DNA of 16,229 nt, from assembly GCA_964462335.1 (NCBI GenBank), contig CAYWYG010000018.1:1-16229 (forward strand), read 5' to 3'. How positions within the stretch are numbered: position 1 is the first letter of the stretch; the number at the start of each line of letters is the position of its first letter. Origin of the DNA: JAPUDQ01 sp964462335 (GTDB taxonomy: Bacteria > Patescibacteriota > Saccharimonadia > Saccharimonadales > Saccharimonadaceae). Made by a program: the position numbers and the translations under genes. Of the stretch, positions 7,163 through 13,840 are shown in pieces. The notes beneath the pieces are model-generated. The model ran no database searches, was not told the origin of the DNA, and worked only from the letters and a program-made list of their open reading frames with translations.

Positions 7163-7191
7163 TTGGCAAGGCTCGAAAAGCCGTGTATACT
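7163..7191 (+). promoter_or_regulatory. ftsZ promoter with inverted repeat in the spacer
   Basis: TTGGCA (7163-7168), a 17-base spacer and TATACT (7186-7191). The spacer contains GGCT-cgaaa-AGCC (7170-7182), a 4-bp hairpin or possible operator. The expected start at about 7198 leaves a ~23-base leader with GAGGG (7207-7211) 9 bases before ATG 7221. Unlike ftsA, this is an ordinary leadered promoter. Confidence 0.7.
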
Positions 7192-7220
7192 TATTGTGAA
7201 CAAAGCGAGGGAAATTATAT

Positions 7221-8426
7221 ATGCCTGAAGTAAAACCAACTGATATCCAAGCCTTTGCCACGATCAAGGTCGTTGGTGTGGGTGGCGCGGGCGGCTCAGC
7301 CGTCAACCGTATGAAAGACGCTGGGCTTGGCGGCGTACAGTTTATCGCTGTCAATACTGATGCACAGGCGCTCCACAATAGTAAGGCGGATATCAAAATT
7401 CATATTGGCCGTGAGACTACTCGAGGTCTCGGTGCTGGTGCTGATCCTGCGGTTGGCCAAGCTTCGGCAGAGGAATCACGTGATGAGATAAAAAAGGCGC
7501 TTGAAGGCGCTGATATGGTATTTGTCACCATAGGGGCTGGGGGTGGTACTGGTTCAGGAGCTGGTCATATCGTCGCAGGTATCGCGCGAGAACTCGGTAT
7601 TCTCGTCGTCGGGGTTGCGACGAAACCATTTAGTTTTGAGGGAGAAAAACGACGTACCAACGCCGAATGGGCGATTGCTCAGCTCGGTCGTCAAGTTGAC
7701 ACGCTCATCACCATCCCGAATGATCGATTGCTACAGACAATTGACCGACGCACGCCACTTCTTGAGACATTTAAAATCGCCGACGATGTACTACGACAAG
7801 GTGTCCAAGGTATATCCGAGTTGATCACTGAGCATGGCCTGATCAACCTCGACTTTGCGGATGTCAAAGCGATCATGAGTAATGCTGGTAGCGCACTCAT
7901 GGGTATTGGGCGGGCAAGCGGTGAAGACCGCGCCGCAAAGGCTGCGCAACAAGCAATCGAATCACCGCTGATCGAAGTGTCAATCGATGGTGCGAAAGGG
8001 GTATTATTCAATGTCACCGGTGGCTATGACATGAGTATGAGTGAGATCCAGGAAGCGGCTGAGATCATCACTGCGGCTGTCGCGCCTGACGCCAATATCA
8101 TATTTGGTGCGACGCTCAAGCCTGAGATCGAGGATGAACTTATCATCACGGTGATAGCAACCGGATTTGACTCTGAGTACCTTCATAACCAAGTACCAAG
8201 CATGCCGCCGTCATTTGGTGCTATGACAATGCCAACTGTCGCGATGACATCTCCTCAGGATGTGTCTGATGAAGATATAAAAAATGTCGACATGAATCTT
8301 GACAATGATCATGCGGCACGAGTCGGTAGTAGTTTTAGTGACGAAGAGCCAGCCGGTAATATCTGGCAACAAGCTGACGAAGATGAGTCGGATACGCCAG
8401 CATTTCTCCGCCGCCGCAAGAAATAA
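7221..8426 (+). CDS. ftsZ: Cell division protein FtsZ
   Basis: 401 residues. The tubulin/FtsZ GTP-binding signature GAGGGTGSG is at 105-113, the N-terminal nucleotide loop VVGVGGAGGSAVNRM at 17-31, and the T7 synergy loop NLDFADVKAIM follows at about 213-223, supplying the Asp that completes the GTPase site of the neighbouring subunit. After a variable acidic linker (about 335-390), the C-terminal peptide DTPAFLRRRKK matches the conserved FtsZ tail that binds FtsA and other partners. It polymerises into the Z-ring. It has its own promoter and a GAGGG ribosome binding site, so it can be made in excess of FtsA. Confidence 0.98.
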   Translation: MPEVKPTDIQAFATIKVVGVGGAGGSAVNRMKDAGLGGVQFIAVNTDAQALHNSKADIKIHIGRETTRGLGAGADPAVGQASAEESRDEIKKALEGADMVFVTIGAGGGTGSGAGHIVAGIARELGILVVGVATKPFSFEGEKRRTNAEWAIAQLGRQVDTLITIPNDRLLQTIDRRTPLLETFKIADDVLRQGVQGISELITEHGLINLDFADVKAIMSNAGSALMGIGRASGEDRAAKAAQQAIESPLIEVSIDGAKGVLFNVTGGYDMSMSEIQEAAEIITAAVAPDANIIFGATLKPEIEDELIITVIATGFDSEYLHNQVPSMPPSFGAMTMPTVAMTSPQDVSDEDIKNVDMNLDNDHAARVGSSFSDEEPAGNIWQQADEDESDTPAFLRRRKK

Positions 8427-8432
8427 CCACAA

Positions 8433-8487
8433 GCACTATATGTTGCATAAAATACACTTGCCATGCACCACATGTAGAGCTTATAGT
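8433..8487 (+). promoter_or_regulatory. nrdR promoter with two NrdR-box-like sites
   Basis: Two 16-base sites resemble the NrdR box (acaCwAtATaTwGtGt as I know it). Box 1 at 8433-8448 matches 12 of 16 positions, and box 2 at 8465-8480 matches 10 of 16. Both share a gCaCnAnATgTnG core. They are 32 bases apart, about three helical turns, as expected for paired NrdR boxes. Box 2 sits in the spacer of a promoter TTGCCA (8458-8463)-18-TATAGT (8482-8487), and box 1 just upstream of its -35, so bound NrdR would block RNA polymerase. This predicts autoregulation of nrdR together with nrdJ. Confidence 0.7.
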
Positions 8488-8496
8488 AAATAGCAG

Positions 8497-8536
8497 CTAC
8501 ACGAGCGGGTTGTGAGGCCAGCTATGGGAGGTGTAG
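8497..8536 (+). other. Inverted repeat in the nrdR 5' leader
   Basis: CTACAC (8497-8502) and GTGTAG (8531-8536) are perfect complements that enclose a 28-base loop, just downstream of the expected transcription start and upstream of the nrdR ribosome binding site (AGGAG 8554-8558). The arms are short and could be chance. I see no cobalamin riboswitch sequence here, although the operon encodes a B12-dependent enzyme. Confidence 0.3.
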
Positions 8537-8564
8537 AGTGCAGGCTAAAAACTAGGAGTAACGC

Positions 8565-9026
8565 ATGAAATGCCCACGATGCCAAAAAGACTGTTCAAAG
8601 GTCGTTGAGTCACGAGACGCTGCTGATGGAGACGCTATTCGTCGTCGTCGCGAGTGTCTGGAATGTGCTCATCGCTACACCACCTATGAACGAGTCGAGC
8701 GGCCAAACTTAGCCGTGATCAAAAAAGACGGTAGTCGTGAGCTATATGATCGCCACAAGCTCTTTGCAGCAATCCATCGTTCGGTCGGTAAGTTTCTGAC
8801 CTCTGATATGGAGATCGAAGAACTGATCGGACGAGTCGAGGACGAGTTGTATGGTCTAGGCGTGAGTGAGATCCATTCTCGCCAGATCGGTGACTTGGTG
8901 CTCGAAGAGCTGGCTCGTCGCAACGAAGTCGCCTATGTTCGTTTTGCGAGTGTCTACCGTGAGTTTAAGACGGTTGCAGAGTTCGAAGAGGCGTTGGCTC
9001 AGCTCAAAAACGTGCGCCAAAAATAG
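8565..9026 (+). CDS. nrdR: Transcriptional repressor NrdR
   Basis: 153 residues, the standard length. The N-terminal zinc ribbon has C3-x2-C6 and C31-x2-C34 (MKCPRC, then ECLEC), followed by HRYTTYERVER and an ATP-cone domain (about 49-139, starting AVIKKDGSRELYDRHKL). NrdR senses ATP/dATP through the cone and represses ribonucleotide reductase genes. AGGAG 6 bases before the ATG fixes the start. It is directly upstream of nrdJ, and the sites before it look like its own boxes. Confidence 0.97.
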   Translation: MKCPRCQKDCSKVVESRDAADGDAIRRRRECLECAHRYTTYERVERPNLAVIKKDGSRELYDRHKLFAAIHRSVGKFLTSDMEIEELIGRVEDELYGLGVSEIHSRQIGDLVLEELARRNEVAYVRFASVYREFKTVAEFEEALAQLKNVRQK

Positions 9027-9051
9027 ATATAAGCTCTGTGCGCTAAAGGCG

Positions 9052-9086
9052 GTACGGCACTATGAGGGTAGATTGCCGGATCGTAC
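9052..9086 (+). other. Hairpin in the nrdR-nrdJ spacer
   Basis: CGGCA (9055-9059) pairs with TGCCG (9074-9078) over a 14-base loop; GTACG (9052-9056) and CGTAC (9082-9086) are also complementary. There is no U-tract, so it is not a terminator. It could stabilise or process the message. The spacer otherwise holds only the strong nrdJ ribosome binding site; I find no NrdR box in it. Confidence 0.3.
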
Positions 9087-9131
9087 AAACAAACAACATT
9101 AAAAACTATCAAATAAAGGAGGGGAGTTACT

Positions 9132-11927
9132 ATGGCACAAACCGTGTCCGCGCTTGCTATTGCGCGTTATTTTACAGAGGTCGGAGTGCATCCGTATGAT
9201 CAGCTCAAATGGGTCAAACGAGAGTCAAAGATCGTCAACCCAAGCAGCGGCAAGGTCGTCTTTGAGCAAAAAAGTGTCGAGTTCCCAGAATTTTGGAGCC
9301 AAAATGCCATCAACATCGTCACTCAGAAGTATTTTTATGGTACGCCAGGTACACCGCAGCGTGAGACGAGCCTGCGTCAGCTGATCGACCGTGTCGCCAA
9401 CACGATCACCAAGCATGGCTACGACAACGGCTACTTTACATCCGAAGACGAAGCCGACACGTTCAATGCCGAACTCAAATATATATTGGCGACACAACGT
9501 GCCGCATTTAATTCTCCCGTCTGGTTCAATATCGGCACGCCGGATCGTCGCCAGCAGGCGAGCGCGTGTTTCATCCTCCATGTCGACGACAGCCTCAAAA
9601 GCATCCTCAATTGGTACCGCGAAGAAGGCATGATCTTCAAAGGTGGGAGCGGTGCGGGACTCAACATCAGCACGCTACGGGGCAGCCAAGAAACACTTAG
9701 CACGAGCGGCGGACGCGCCAGCGGACCGGTTAGTTTCATGCGTGGTGCTGATGCGAGCGCTGGGACAATTGCGAGCGGTGGCAAGACGCGCCGCGCGGCC
9801 AAGATGGTCATTCTCAACATCGATCACCCTGATATCGAGGAATTTATCTGGTGTAAAGCCATCGAGGAACGCAAAGCATTTGCGCTCGCCGAAGCTGGTT
9901 TTGACATGAGCCTCAACGGCAAAGACATCCATTCGATCCAGTATCAAAATGCCAACAACTCTGTCCGCGTGACTGATGATTTTATGCGCGCGGTCGAAAA
10001 GGACGAAGACTGGGCCCTCGTCGGCGTCAGAGACAAAAAAGTCTACAAGACGGTCAAAGCTCGTGATATCTTCCATCAGATCGCCGAAGCGGCGTGGGAG
10101 TCGGCTGACCCTGGTATGCAATTTGATACCACTATCAACGACTGGCACACTACGCCAAAAGCTGGACGTATCAATGGTTCGAACCCGTGCTCGGAGTACA
10201 TGCACATCGACAACTCTGCGTGCAACCTAGCCAGCCTCAATCTCCTGAAATTCCTCCGCGAGGACGGTAGTTTCGATGTCGAAGCCTACAAGCACGCGAT
10301 CGATGTGATCTTTCTCGCCCAAGAAATTCTCGTCGGCTACAGCGAATACCCGACCGATGCGATCGATCAAAACACACGTCGTTTTCGCCAGCTCGGTATG
10401 GGCTACGCCAACCTCGGTGCGACGCTCATGGCCAAAGGTCTCCCGTACGACAGCGACGAAGGCCGTGCCTTTGCCGCCGCGCTCACTGCGATCATGACGG
10501 GTGAAGGCTATGCGACCAGTGCTCGTATCGCCAAGCGCGTTGGGCCGTTTGATGGCTATGCCAAAGACAAAGAAGGCATGAACCGTGTGCTCAAAAAACA
10601 CCGTGGTGCCGTGCGTGATATCGATGCGACGCTAGTCGAAGAGGAGCTGCTCAGCGCGGCCGCGAGTGTCTGGGACGATGCGGTCGAGCTCGGAGAAAAA
10701 TACGGCGTGCGCAACGCCCAGGCGACAGTGCTTGCGCCGACTGGTACGATCGGATTTATGATGGACTGTGACACGACAGGAGTTGAGCCAGACTTTAGCC
10801 TGACGAAATTTAAGACGCTCGTCGGTGGTGGGAGCATGATCATCGTCAACCAGACGATCCCGCGTGCGCTCAAGACACTTGGTTACAACAAAGCGCAGAC
10901 CACAGAGATCGTAGAATACATTCATGAGCATGGTACGGTCGTCGGTGCGCCACACCTCAAGCAATCAGACTATGACGTCTTTGCCTGTGCGGTCGGTGAC
11001 AATGCGATCCACTACATGGGTCACGTCAAGATGATGGGTGCAGTGCAGCCGTTTCTGTCGGGTGCGATCAGCAAGACCGTCAATATGCCAGAAAGCGCGA
11101 CTGTCGAAGATGTCGAACAACTGCACATGGATGCCTGGAAATACGGTCTCAAAGCAGTCGCCATCTATCGTGATGGCAGCAAGATAGGACAGCCGCTCAG
11201 CGATAAAAAATCAAAAGATAAGAAAGATGCTGAGCCAAAAGTAGTCGAAAAAATCGTTCGTAGCAACGAGCGTCGTGAGCTGCCTCGTGTCCGCAATAGC
11301 AAGACGATCCAGTTCAAGATCAGTGATCTCAAAGGCTACGTGACCGTCGGTGAATTTGAGGATGGTACACCAGGTGAAATCTTCATCACCGTCGCAAAAA
11401 TGGGCTCAACACTTGCCGGTCTCATGGATGCGTTTGGTCGCTCGGTCAGTTACGGCCTGCAGTATGGCGTGCCGCTCAAAGCCTATGTCCGCGGTATGAG
11501 TAATACTAACTTTGCGCCGTTTGGTTCGACTGATGACCCAGAAGTCAAGACTGCGACCAGCATCGTCGACTACATGTTCCGTCGTCTGGCGATCGAATAC
11601 CTCTCGATCGACGATCGGCTCGAGCTGGGTCTCGCAAGTCTCGACGAACTCGAAGCTGAACTTGCCGGCCAGCAGGCAAGCTTGCTTGAACAAGAACCGA
11701 CCAAAGAAGCCGCGACTGATATTGCTCCCGAGGCAACAGTCAGTGATGTGGTGCCTGAAGATCTCGTGACAAAGGAATCGCCAGAGACGACATTTCGCAC
11801 TGCCCGTGCTGAGCTAAAAGTCGCTGACGCCACGGCGCCGCTCTGTAGTAACTGTGGCAATGTGACGCAACGGGCTGGGTCATGCTATGTGTGCACGAGT
11901 TGTGGCAGCACGACTGGCTGTTCGTAG
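9132..11927 (+). CDS. nrdJ: Adenosylcobalamin-dependent (class II) ribonucleotide reductase
   Basis: 931 residues. It reduces ribonucleotides to deoxyribonucleotides using a B12-derived radical. The catalytic barrel shows SACFILH with C146, NPCSE (351-355) with the radical cysteine C353, and C364 eleven residues later, the spacing seen in characterised class II enzymes; C146 and C364 would be the substrate-reducing pair. GGSGAGLNIS (about 176-185) and APTGTIGFMMDCDTTG (about 535-550) are further class II motifs. A C-terminal TSCPD-type domain spans about 715-840, then a charged, Ala/Glu-rich linker, and a tail with CSNCG, CYVC and TSCGSTTGCS that resembles the zinc/redox tail which re-reduces the active site. 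Translation starts behind a very strong AAAGGAGGGG (9115-9124), 7 bases from the ATG. No nrdA, nrdB or nrdD is visible in the window. Confidence 0.97.
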   Translation: MAQTVSALAIARYFTEVGVHPYDQLKWVKRESKIVNPSSGKVVFEQKSVEFPEFWSQNAINIVTQKYFYGTPGTPQRETSLRQLIDRVANTITKHGYDNGYFTSEDEADTFNAELKYILATQRAAFNSPVWFNIGTPDRRQQASACFILHVDDSLKSILNWYREEGMIFKGGSGAGLNISTLRGSQETLSTSGGRASGPVSFMRGADASAGTIASGGKTRRAAKMVILNIDHPDIEEFIWCKAIEERKAFALAEAGFDMSLNGKDIHSIQYQNANNSVRVTDDFMRAVEKDEDWALVGVRDKKVYKTVKARDIFHQIAEAAWESADPGMQFDTTINDWHTTPKAGRINGSNPCSEYMHIDNSACNLASLNLLKFLREDGSFDVEAYKHAIDVIFLAQEILVGYSEYPTDAIDQNTRRFRQLGMGYANLGATLMAKGLPYDSDEGRAFAAALTAIMTGEGYATSARIAKRVGPFDGYAKDKEGMNRVLKKHRGAVRDIDATLVEEELLSAAASVWDDAVELGEKYGVRNAQATVLAPTGTIGFMMDCDTTGVEPDFSLTKFKTLVGGGSMIIVNQTIPRALKTLGYNKAQTTEIVEYIHEHGTVVGAPHLKQSDYDVFACAVGDNAIHYMGHVKMMGAVQPFLSGAISKTVNMPESATVEDVEQLHMDAWKYGLKAVAIYRDGSKIGQPLSDKKSKDKKDAEPKVVEKIVRSNERRELPRVRNSKTIQFKISDLKGYVTVGEFEDGTPGEIFITVAKMGSTLAGLMDAFGRSVSYGLQYGVPLKAYVRGMSNTNFAPFGSTDDPEVKTATSIVDYMFRRLAIEYLSIDDRLELGLASLDELEAELAGQQASLLEQEPTKEAATDIAPEATVSDVVPEDLVTKESPETTFRTARAELKVADATAPLCSNCGNVTQRAGSCYVCTSCGSTTGCS

Positions 11928-11932
11928 AAAGG

Positions 11933-11967
11933 GAGATTCTAGACGCTAGATACTAGATTCTAGAATA
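11933..11967. repeat. Five tandem 7-base units, TAGANNN type
   Basis: Directly after the nrdJ stop the sequence divides exactly into GAGATTC, TAGACGC, TAGATAC, TAGATTC and TAGAATA. Four of the five begin TAGA. A related array sits after doxX at 15283-15310. Both lie between a stop codon and a rho-independent terminator. Confidence 0.75.
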
Positions 11968-11981
11968 ATCACAAAGCTAAC

Positions 11982-12012
11982 AAAACCGTCCGCTATGTAT
12001 GTGGGCGGTTTT
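11982..12012 (+). terminator. Rho-independent terminator after nrdJ
   Basis: AAAACCGTCC (11982-11991) pairs with GGGCGGTTTT (12003-12012), 10 bp with one G-U pair and an 11-base loop. The stem ends in a T-run. It closes the nrdR-nrdJ transcript; the A-rich left arm means it could also act in the other direction. Confidence 0.85.
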
Positions 12013-12020
12013 ACTTGTGC

Positions 12021-12048
12021 TTGCAAAATGAGGTGGAATCAGTATGAT
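12021..12048 (+). promoter_or_regulatory. Promoter of the small membrane protein
   Basis: TTGCAA (12021-12026), a 16-base spacer and TATGAT (12043-12048). The start would be near 12055, giving a ~58-base leader. An ATG at 12044 lies inside this -10 and would not be in the transcript. Confidence 0.5.
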
Positions 12049-12057
12049 AACAGCAGA

Positions 12058-12102
12058 ATTTCGGTTGTCGACGGGCGATGCCCGCACCGAGATTAGAGGA
12101 GG
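12058..12102 (+). promoter_or_regulatory. Long hairpin leader ending in a strong ribosome binding site
   Basis: The outer stem ATTTCGGT (12058-12065) pairs with ACCGAGAT (12086-12093) with one G-U pair. Inside it CGGGC-GAT-GCCCG (12072-12084) forms a second perfect stem. AGAGGAGG (12095-12102) follows two bases later and is 10 bases from GTG 12113. The hairpin leaves the site exposed but right at its edge, which suggests control of translation. Confidence 0.55.
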
Positions 12103-12112
12103 CAAGAACTCC

Positions 12113-12346
12113 GTGAACGTTATCACTTGGGCACTCTCAAATCCGATTCAGTACATGCTGGCTGGATGGGGGATTGCCTTCATGGTGGTGATCTGTCTGT
12201 TGTTCGTCGGGGGGAACCCGGCACAGCTCCTGATGGGCGGTAGATGGAGTGTCATAGGCCTGATCGCATGGACCTTCATCTGGCCCATCATGATCGTCAT
12301 CTTGATCCTGATGACCGTCATGGTGGCGGCTACGGATGATCCCTGA
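12113..12346 (+). CDS. Small two-helix membrane protein, unknown family
   Basis: 77 residues from GTG 12113, starting MNVITWALSNPIQYM. It has two hydrophobic helices, about residues 16-33 (AGWGIAFMVVICLLFVGG) and 44-70 (a WSVIGLIAWTFIWPIMIVILIL stretch running on into the Val/Ala-rich end), and a short acidic end ATDDP. No family recognised. Start choice: a near-perfect AGAGGAGG sits 10 bases before GTG 12113. ATG 12044 would give 100 residues and has AGGTGG 7 bases upstream, but it falls inside the likely -10 of the promoter. Codon use (many CTG, ATC, GGG, ACC) differs from the neighbouring genes, and the gene is enclosed by structured RNA on both sides, so it may have come from elsewhere. 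Confidence 0.6.
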   Translation: MNVITWALSNPIQYMLAGWGIAFMVVICLLFVGGNPAQLLMGGRWSVIGLIAWTFIWPIMIVILILMTVMVAATDDP

Positions 12347-12356
12347 GTCTGCACTC

Positions 12357-12419
12357 GAAGTAGAGCAGCCGTAGCGCGCGTCGCCACGGCACCGCTCCTT
12401 CGGGGGCGGGCTCTATTTC
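12357..12419 (+). ncRNA. Three-way-junction RNA structure in the 3' region
   Basis: The outer stem GAAGTAGAGC (12357-12366) pairs with GCTCTATTTC (12410-12419), 10 bp with one G-U. It encloses arm 2, GCCGT (12368-12372) with ACGGC (12386-12390) continuing as GCG/CGC, and arm 3, CCGCTCC-TTCG-GGGGCGG (12392-12409), 7 bp capped by a C(UUCG)G tetraloop. Junction linkers are only one base (A12367, A12391). It begins 10 bases after the stop codon of the membrane protein. It could be a terminator-like 3' end (the downstream bases are U-rich but not a clean run) or a folded RNA in its own right. Confidence 0.55.
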
Positions 12420-12523
12420 ATTTACCCCATTTTTCATCTCCCGTATCTCTCTTTCATTCATTGTTCATTGCCAACTCTTCCTTGCTCCTCCCATATTTCA
12501 TATTTCATTTTTCATATTTCTGC
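12420..12523. repeat. Pyrimidine-rich spacer with TTTCATN heptads
   Basis: About 100 bases with very few purines on the + strand. The end divides into 7-base units: TCCCATA... then TTTCATA (12496), TTTCATT (12503), TTTCATA (12510) and TTTCTGC (12517). There is no coding frame or hairpin here. The spacer runs up to the -10 of the next gene. Confidence 0.6.
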
Positions 12524-12525
12524 CT

Positions 12526-12531
12526 CATAAT
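12526..12531 (+). promoter_or_regulatory. Probable -10 of the thioredoxin-like gene
   Basis: CATAAT ends 9 bases before ATG 12541, the same arrangement as the other leaderless promoters in the window. It supports ATG 12541 rather than ATG 12532, which immediately abuts the hexamer. No convincing -35 is visible in the pyrimidine-rich spacer. Confidence 0.45.
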
Positions 12532-12540
12532 ATGAGACAT

Positions 12541-12807
12541 ATGCGGACATTTGTAGTGTATAAGTCAGAGAGTGATCACGCGCGCGATGTGCTGACGTGG
12601 CTGGGTGATTTTACGCGGCAGACGGGTCGCACGATAGAGACGATCGATCCTGAGACGCGCGAGGGCGTGAGTCTGTGTCGGACGTATGATATCGTCGAAT
12701 ATCCGAGTATCGTGGTGCTTGATGACAATGGGCAATTACAGACGATGTGGCGGGGACGACCGCTACCAACCATAAGTGAGGTGTCGTACTATGTTTCGCA
12801 AAGCTAG
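12541..12807 (+). CDS. Thioredoxin-fold protein without CxxC
   Basis: 88 residues from ATG 12541 (91 from ATG 12532). The pattern MRTFVVYKSESDHARDVLTWL, a middle strand, then YDIVEYPSIVVLDDNGQ (49-65) with a probable cis-proline P55, and a final helix, matches a small thioredoxin/glutaredoxin-like fold. The position of the usual CxxC reads SESD (9-12), and the only cysteine is C46. It therefore cannot work as a normal dithiol oxidoreductase. It has no signal peptide. Its 3' end overlaps the VKOR gene by 17 bases, so the two are translationally coupled and probably function together. It may be a binding or adaptor domain for VKOR, but this is inference. Confidence 0.7.
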   Translation: MRTFVVYKSESDHARDVLTWLGDFTRQTGRTIETIDPETREGVSLCRTYDIVEYPSIVVLDDNGQLQTMWRGRPLPTISEVSYYVSQS

Positions 12808-13423
12808 AGAATTTTTTACGCATGAAGATAAAAAGCTGCGTGACGATCGCTGGATATTTGCCAGTATGCTCGCGGGTGCAGTTCTCAGTCTCATTGCTTC
12901 ATTTGTGCTGAGCGTTGAAGCAGTCGAATTGGCACGTGATCCAGGAGCGATTCTCAGTTGTAGTATCAATGCTGTACTCAACTGTGCAACTGTCGGCCTG
13001 CATCCGAGCGCGAGCTTGTGGGGTTTCCCTAATAGTTTTTTGGGACTCATGGCAGAGCCTGTCGTCATCACAGTGGCGATTGCGGGTCTTGCGGGTGTGC
13101 ATTTTCCACGACGGTTTATGTACGCGGCACAGCTATGCTATACGCTTGGGTTTGCCTTTGCGCTCTATCTTTTCTACACGAGTTACTTTGTCATCGGTGC
13201 GCTGTGTCCGTGGTGTCTGCTCGTGACGGCGACGACGACATTTGTCTGGTTTGCGATTACGCGCTACAACATACGGGAGAATAATCTCTACCTTTCGAAG
13301 AAATGGTCTGAGCGCGCACACCATTTTGTCGAAAAAGATTACGACAAACTCGTCCTCTTTAGTGTCGTCTTTGTGCTAGTGGCTGCGATTTTGCTCAAAT
13401 ACGGCAACGCGTTGTTCGCATAA
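12791..13423 (+). CDS. Vitamin K epoxide reductase (VKOR) family membrane protein
   Basis: 210 residues with about five hydrophobic helices (about 22-43, 80-102, 110-133, 134-157, 186-204). The VKOR cysteine set is complete: the loop pair C57 and C65 (ILSCSINAVLNCATVG), followed by the LWGFPNSFLG motif, and the active-site CPWC at 139-142 at the end of a helix. Bacterial VKOR re-oxidises extracytoplasmic thiol oxidases using quinone, in place of DsbB. GAGGTG is 7 bases before ATG 12791; a GTG at 12776 would add five residues but overlaps that site. No DsbA-like partner is fused or adjacent except the CxxC-less protein upstream. Confidence 0.92.
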   Translation: MFRKAREFFTHEDKKLRDDRWIFASMLAGAVLSLIASFVLSVEAVELARDPGAILSCSINAVLNCATVGLHPSASLWGFPNSFLGLMAEPVVITVAIAGLAGVHFPRRFMYAAQLCYTLGFAFALYLFYTSYFVIGALCPWCLLVTATTTFVWFAITRYNIRENNLYLSKKWSERAHHFVEKDYDKLVLFSVVFVLVAAILLKYGNALFA

Positions 13424-13441
13424 AAATAAGAGGGGGGTAGT

Positions 13442-13840
13442 ATGCAAGATTTTATCGTTCGTTTACTCGTCGCGGGTGGCGTCATGGGCGTGATCGATGC
13501 ACTATGGCTAAGTGTGATCGCAAAGCAGTTTTATCGTAGTCAGATAGGGCAATTGCTGCTCGAAAAGCCCAATATGCCAGCGGCGGTTATATTTTATGTG
13601 ATCTACGTCGTCGGTATCGTGGCATTTGTCCTCGCGCCGGCGCTAGAAAAAGGCTCGTGGCAGCACGCGCTGGGGTATGGGGCACTGTTTGGTTTCGTCG
13701 CCTATGCGACGTATGATCTCACCAACCTTGCGACGCTCAAAGGCTGGACGACGAAGCTGGTGGTCGTCGATTTGCTATGGGGTGCATTTCTCACTACGGT
13801 CGTCGCCGGCATAAGTTTTTGGTTTTTGCACCGTGGGTGA
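13442..13840 (+). CDS. DUF2177 family membrane protein
   Basis: 132 residues with four hydrophobic helices. GVIDALWLSVIAKQFYRSQIG (16-36) and GFVAYATYDLTNLATLKGW (84-102) are the recognisable landmarks of DUF2177, a small inner-membrane family without known function. AGGGGGG (13431-13437) precedes ATG 13442. It follows VKOR by 18 bases and overlaps the next gene by 8 bases, so it is in the middle of an operon of membrane proteins. Confidence 0.85.
   Translation: MQDFIVRLLVAGGVMGVIDALWLSVIAKQFYRSQIGQLLLEKPNMPAAVIFYVIYVVGIVAFVLAPALEKGSWQHALGYGALFGFVAYATYDLTNLATLKGWTTKLVVVDLLWGAFLTTVVAGISFWFLHRG

Noticed and set aside
8488..9131. Cobalamin riboswitch for the B12-dependent reductase
   Set aside because: Neither the nrdR leader nor the nrdR-nrdJ spacer contains a B12-box-like sequence or enough room for the full riboswitch; NrdR boxes explain the control better.
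12044..12112. Longer start (ATG 12044) for the small membrane protein
   Set aside because: The ATG overlaps a likely -10 (TATGAT 12043-12048), and the added residues are encoded by a strong hairpin that precedes a near-perfect ribosome binding site for GTG 12113. It remains possible because AGGTGG precedes it.
12420..12523. CRISPR-like array in the pyrimidine-rich spacer
   Set aside because: The repeat unit is 7 bases with no spacers, and no cas gene is present.
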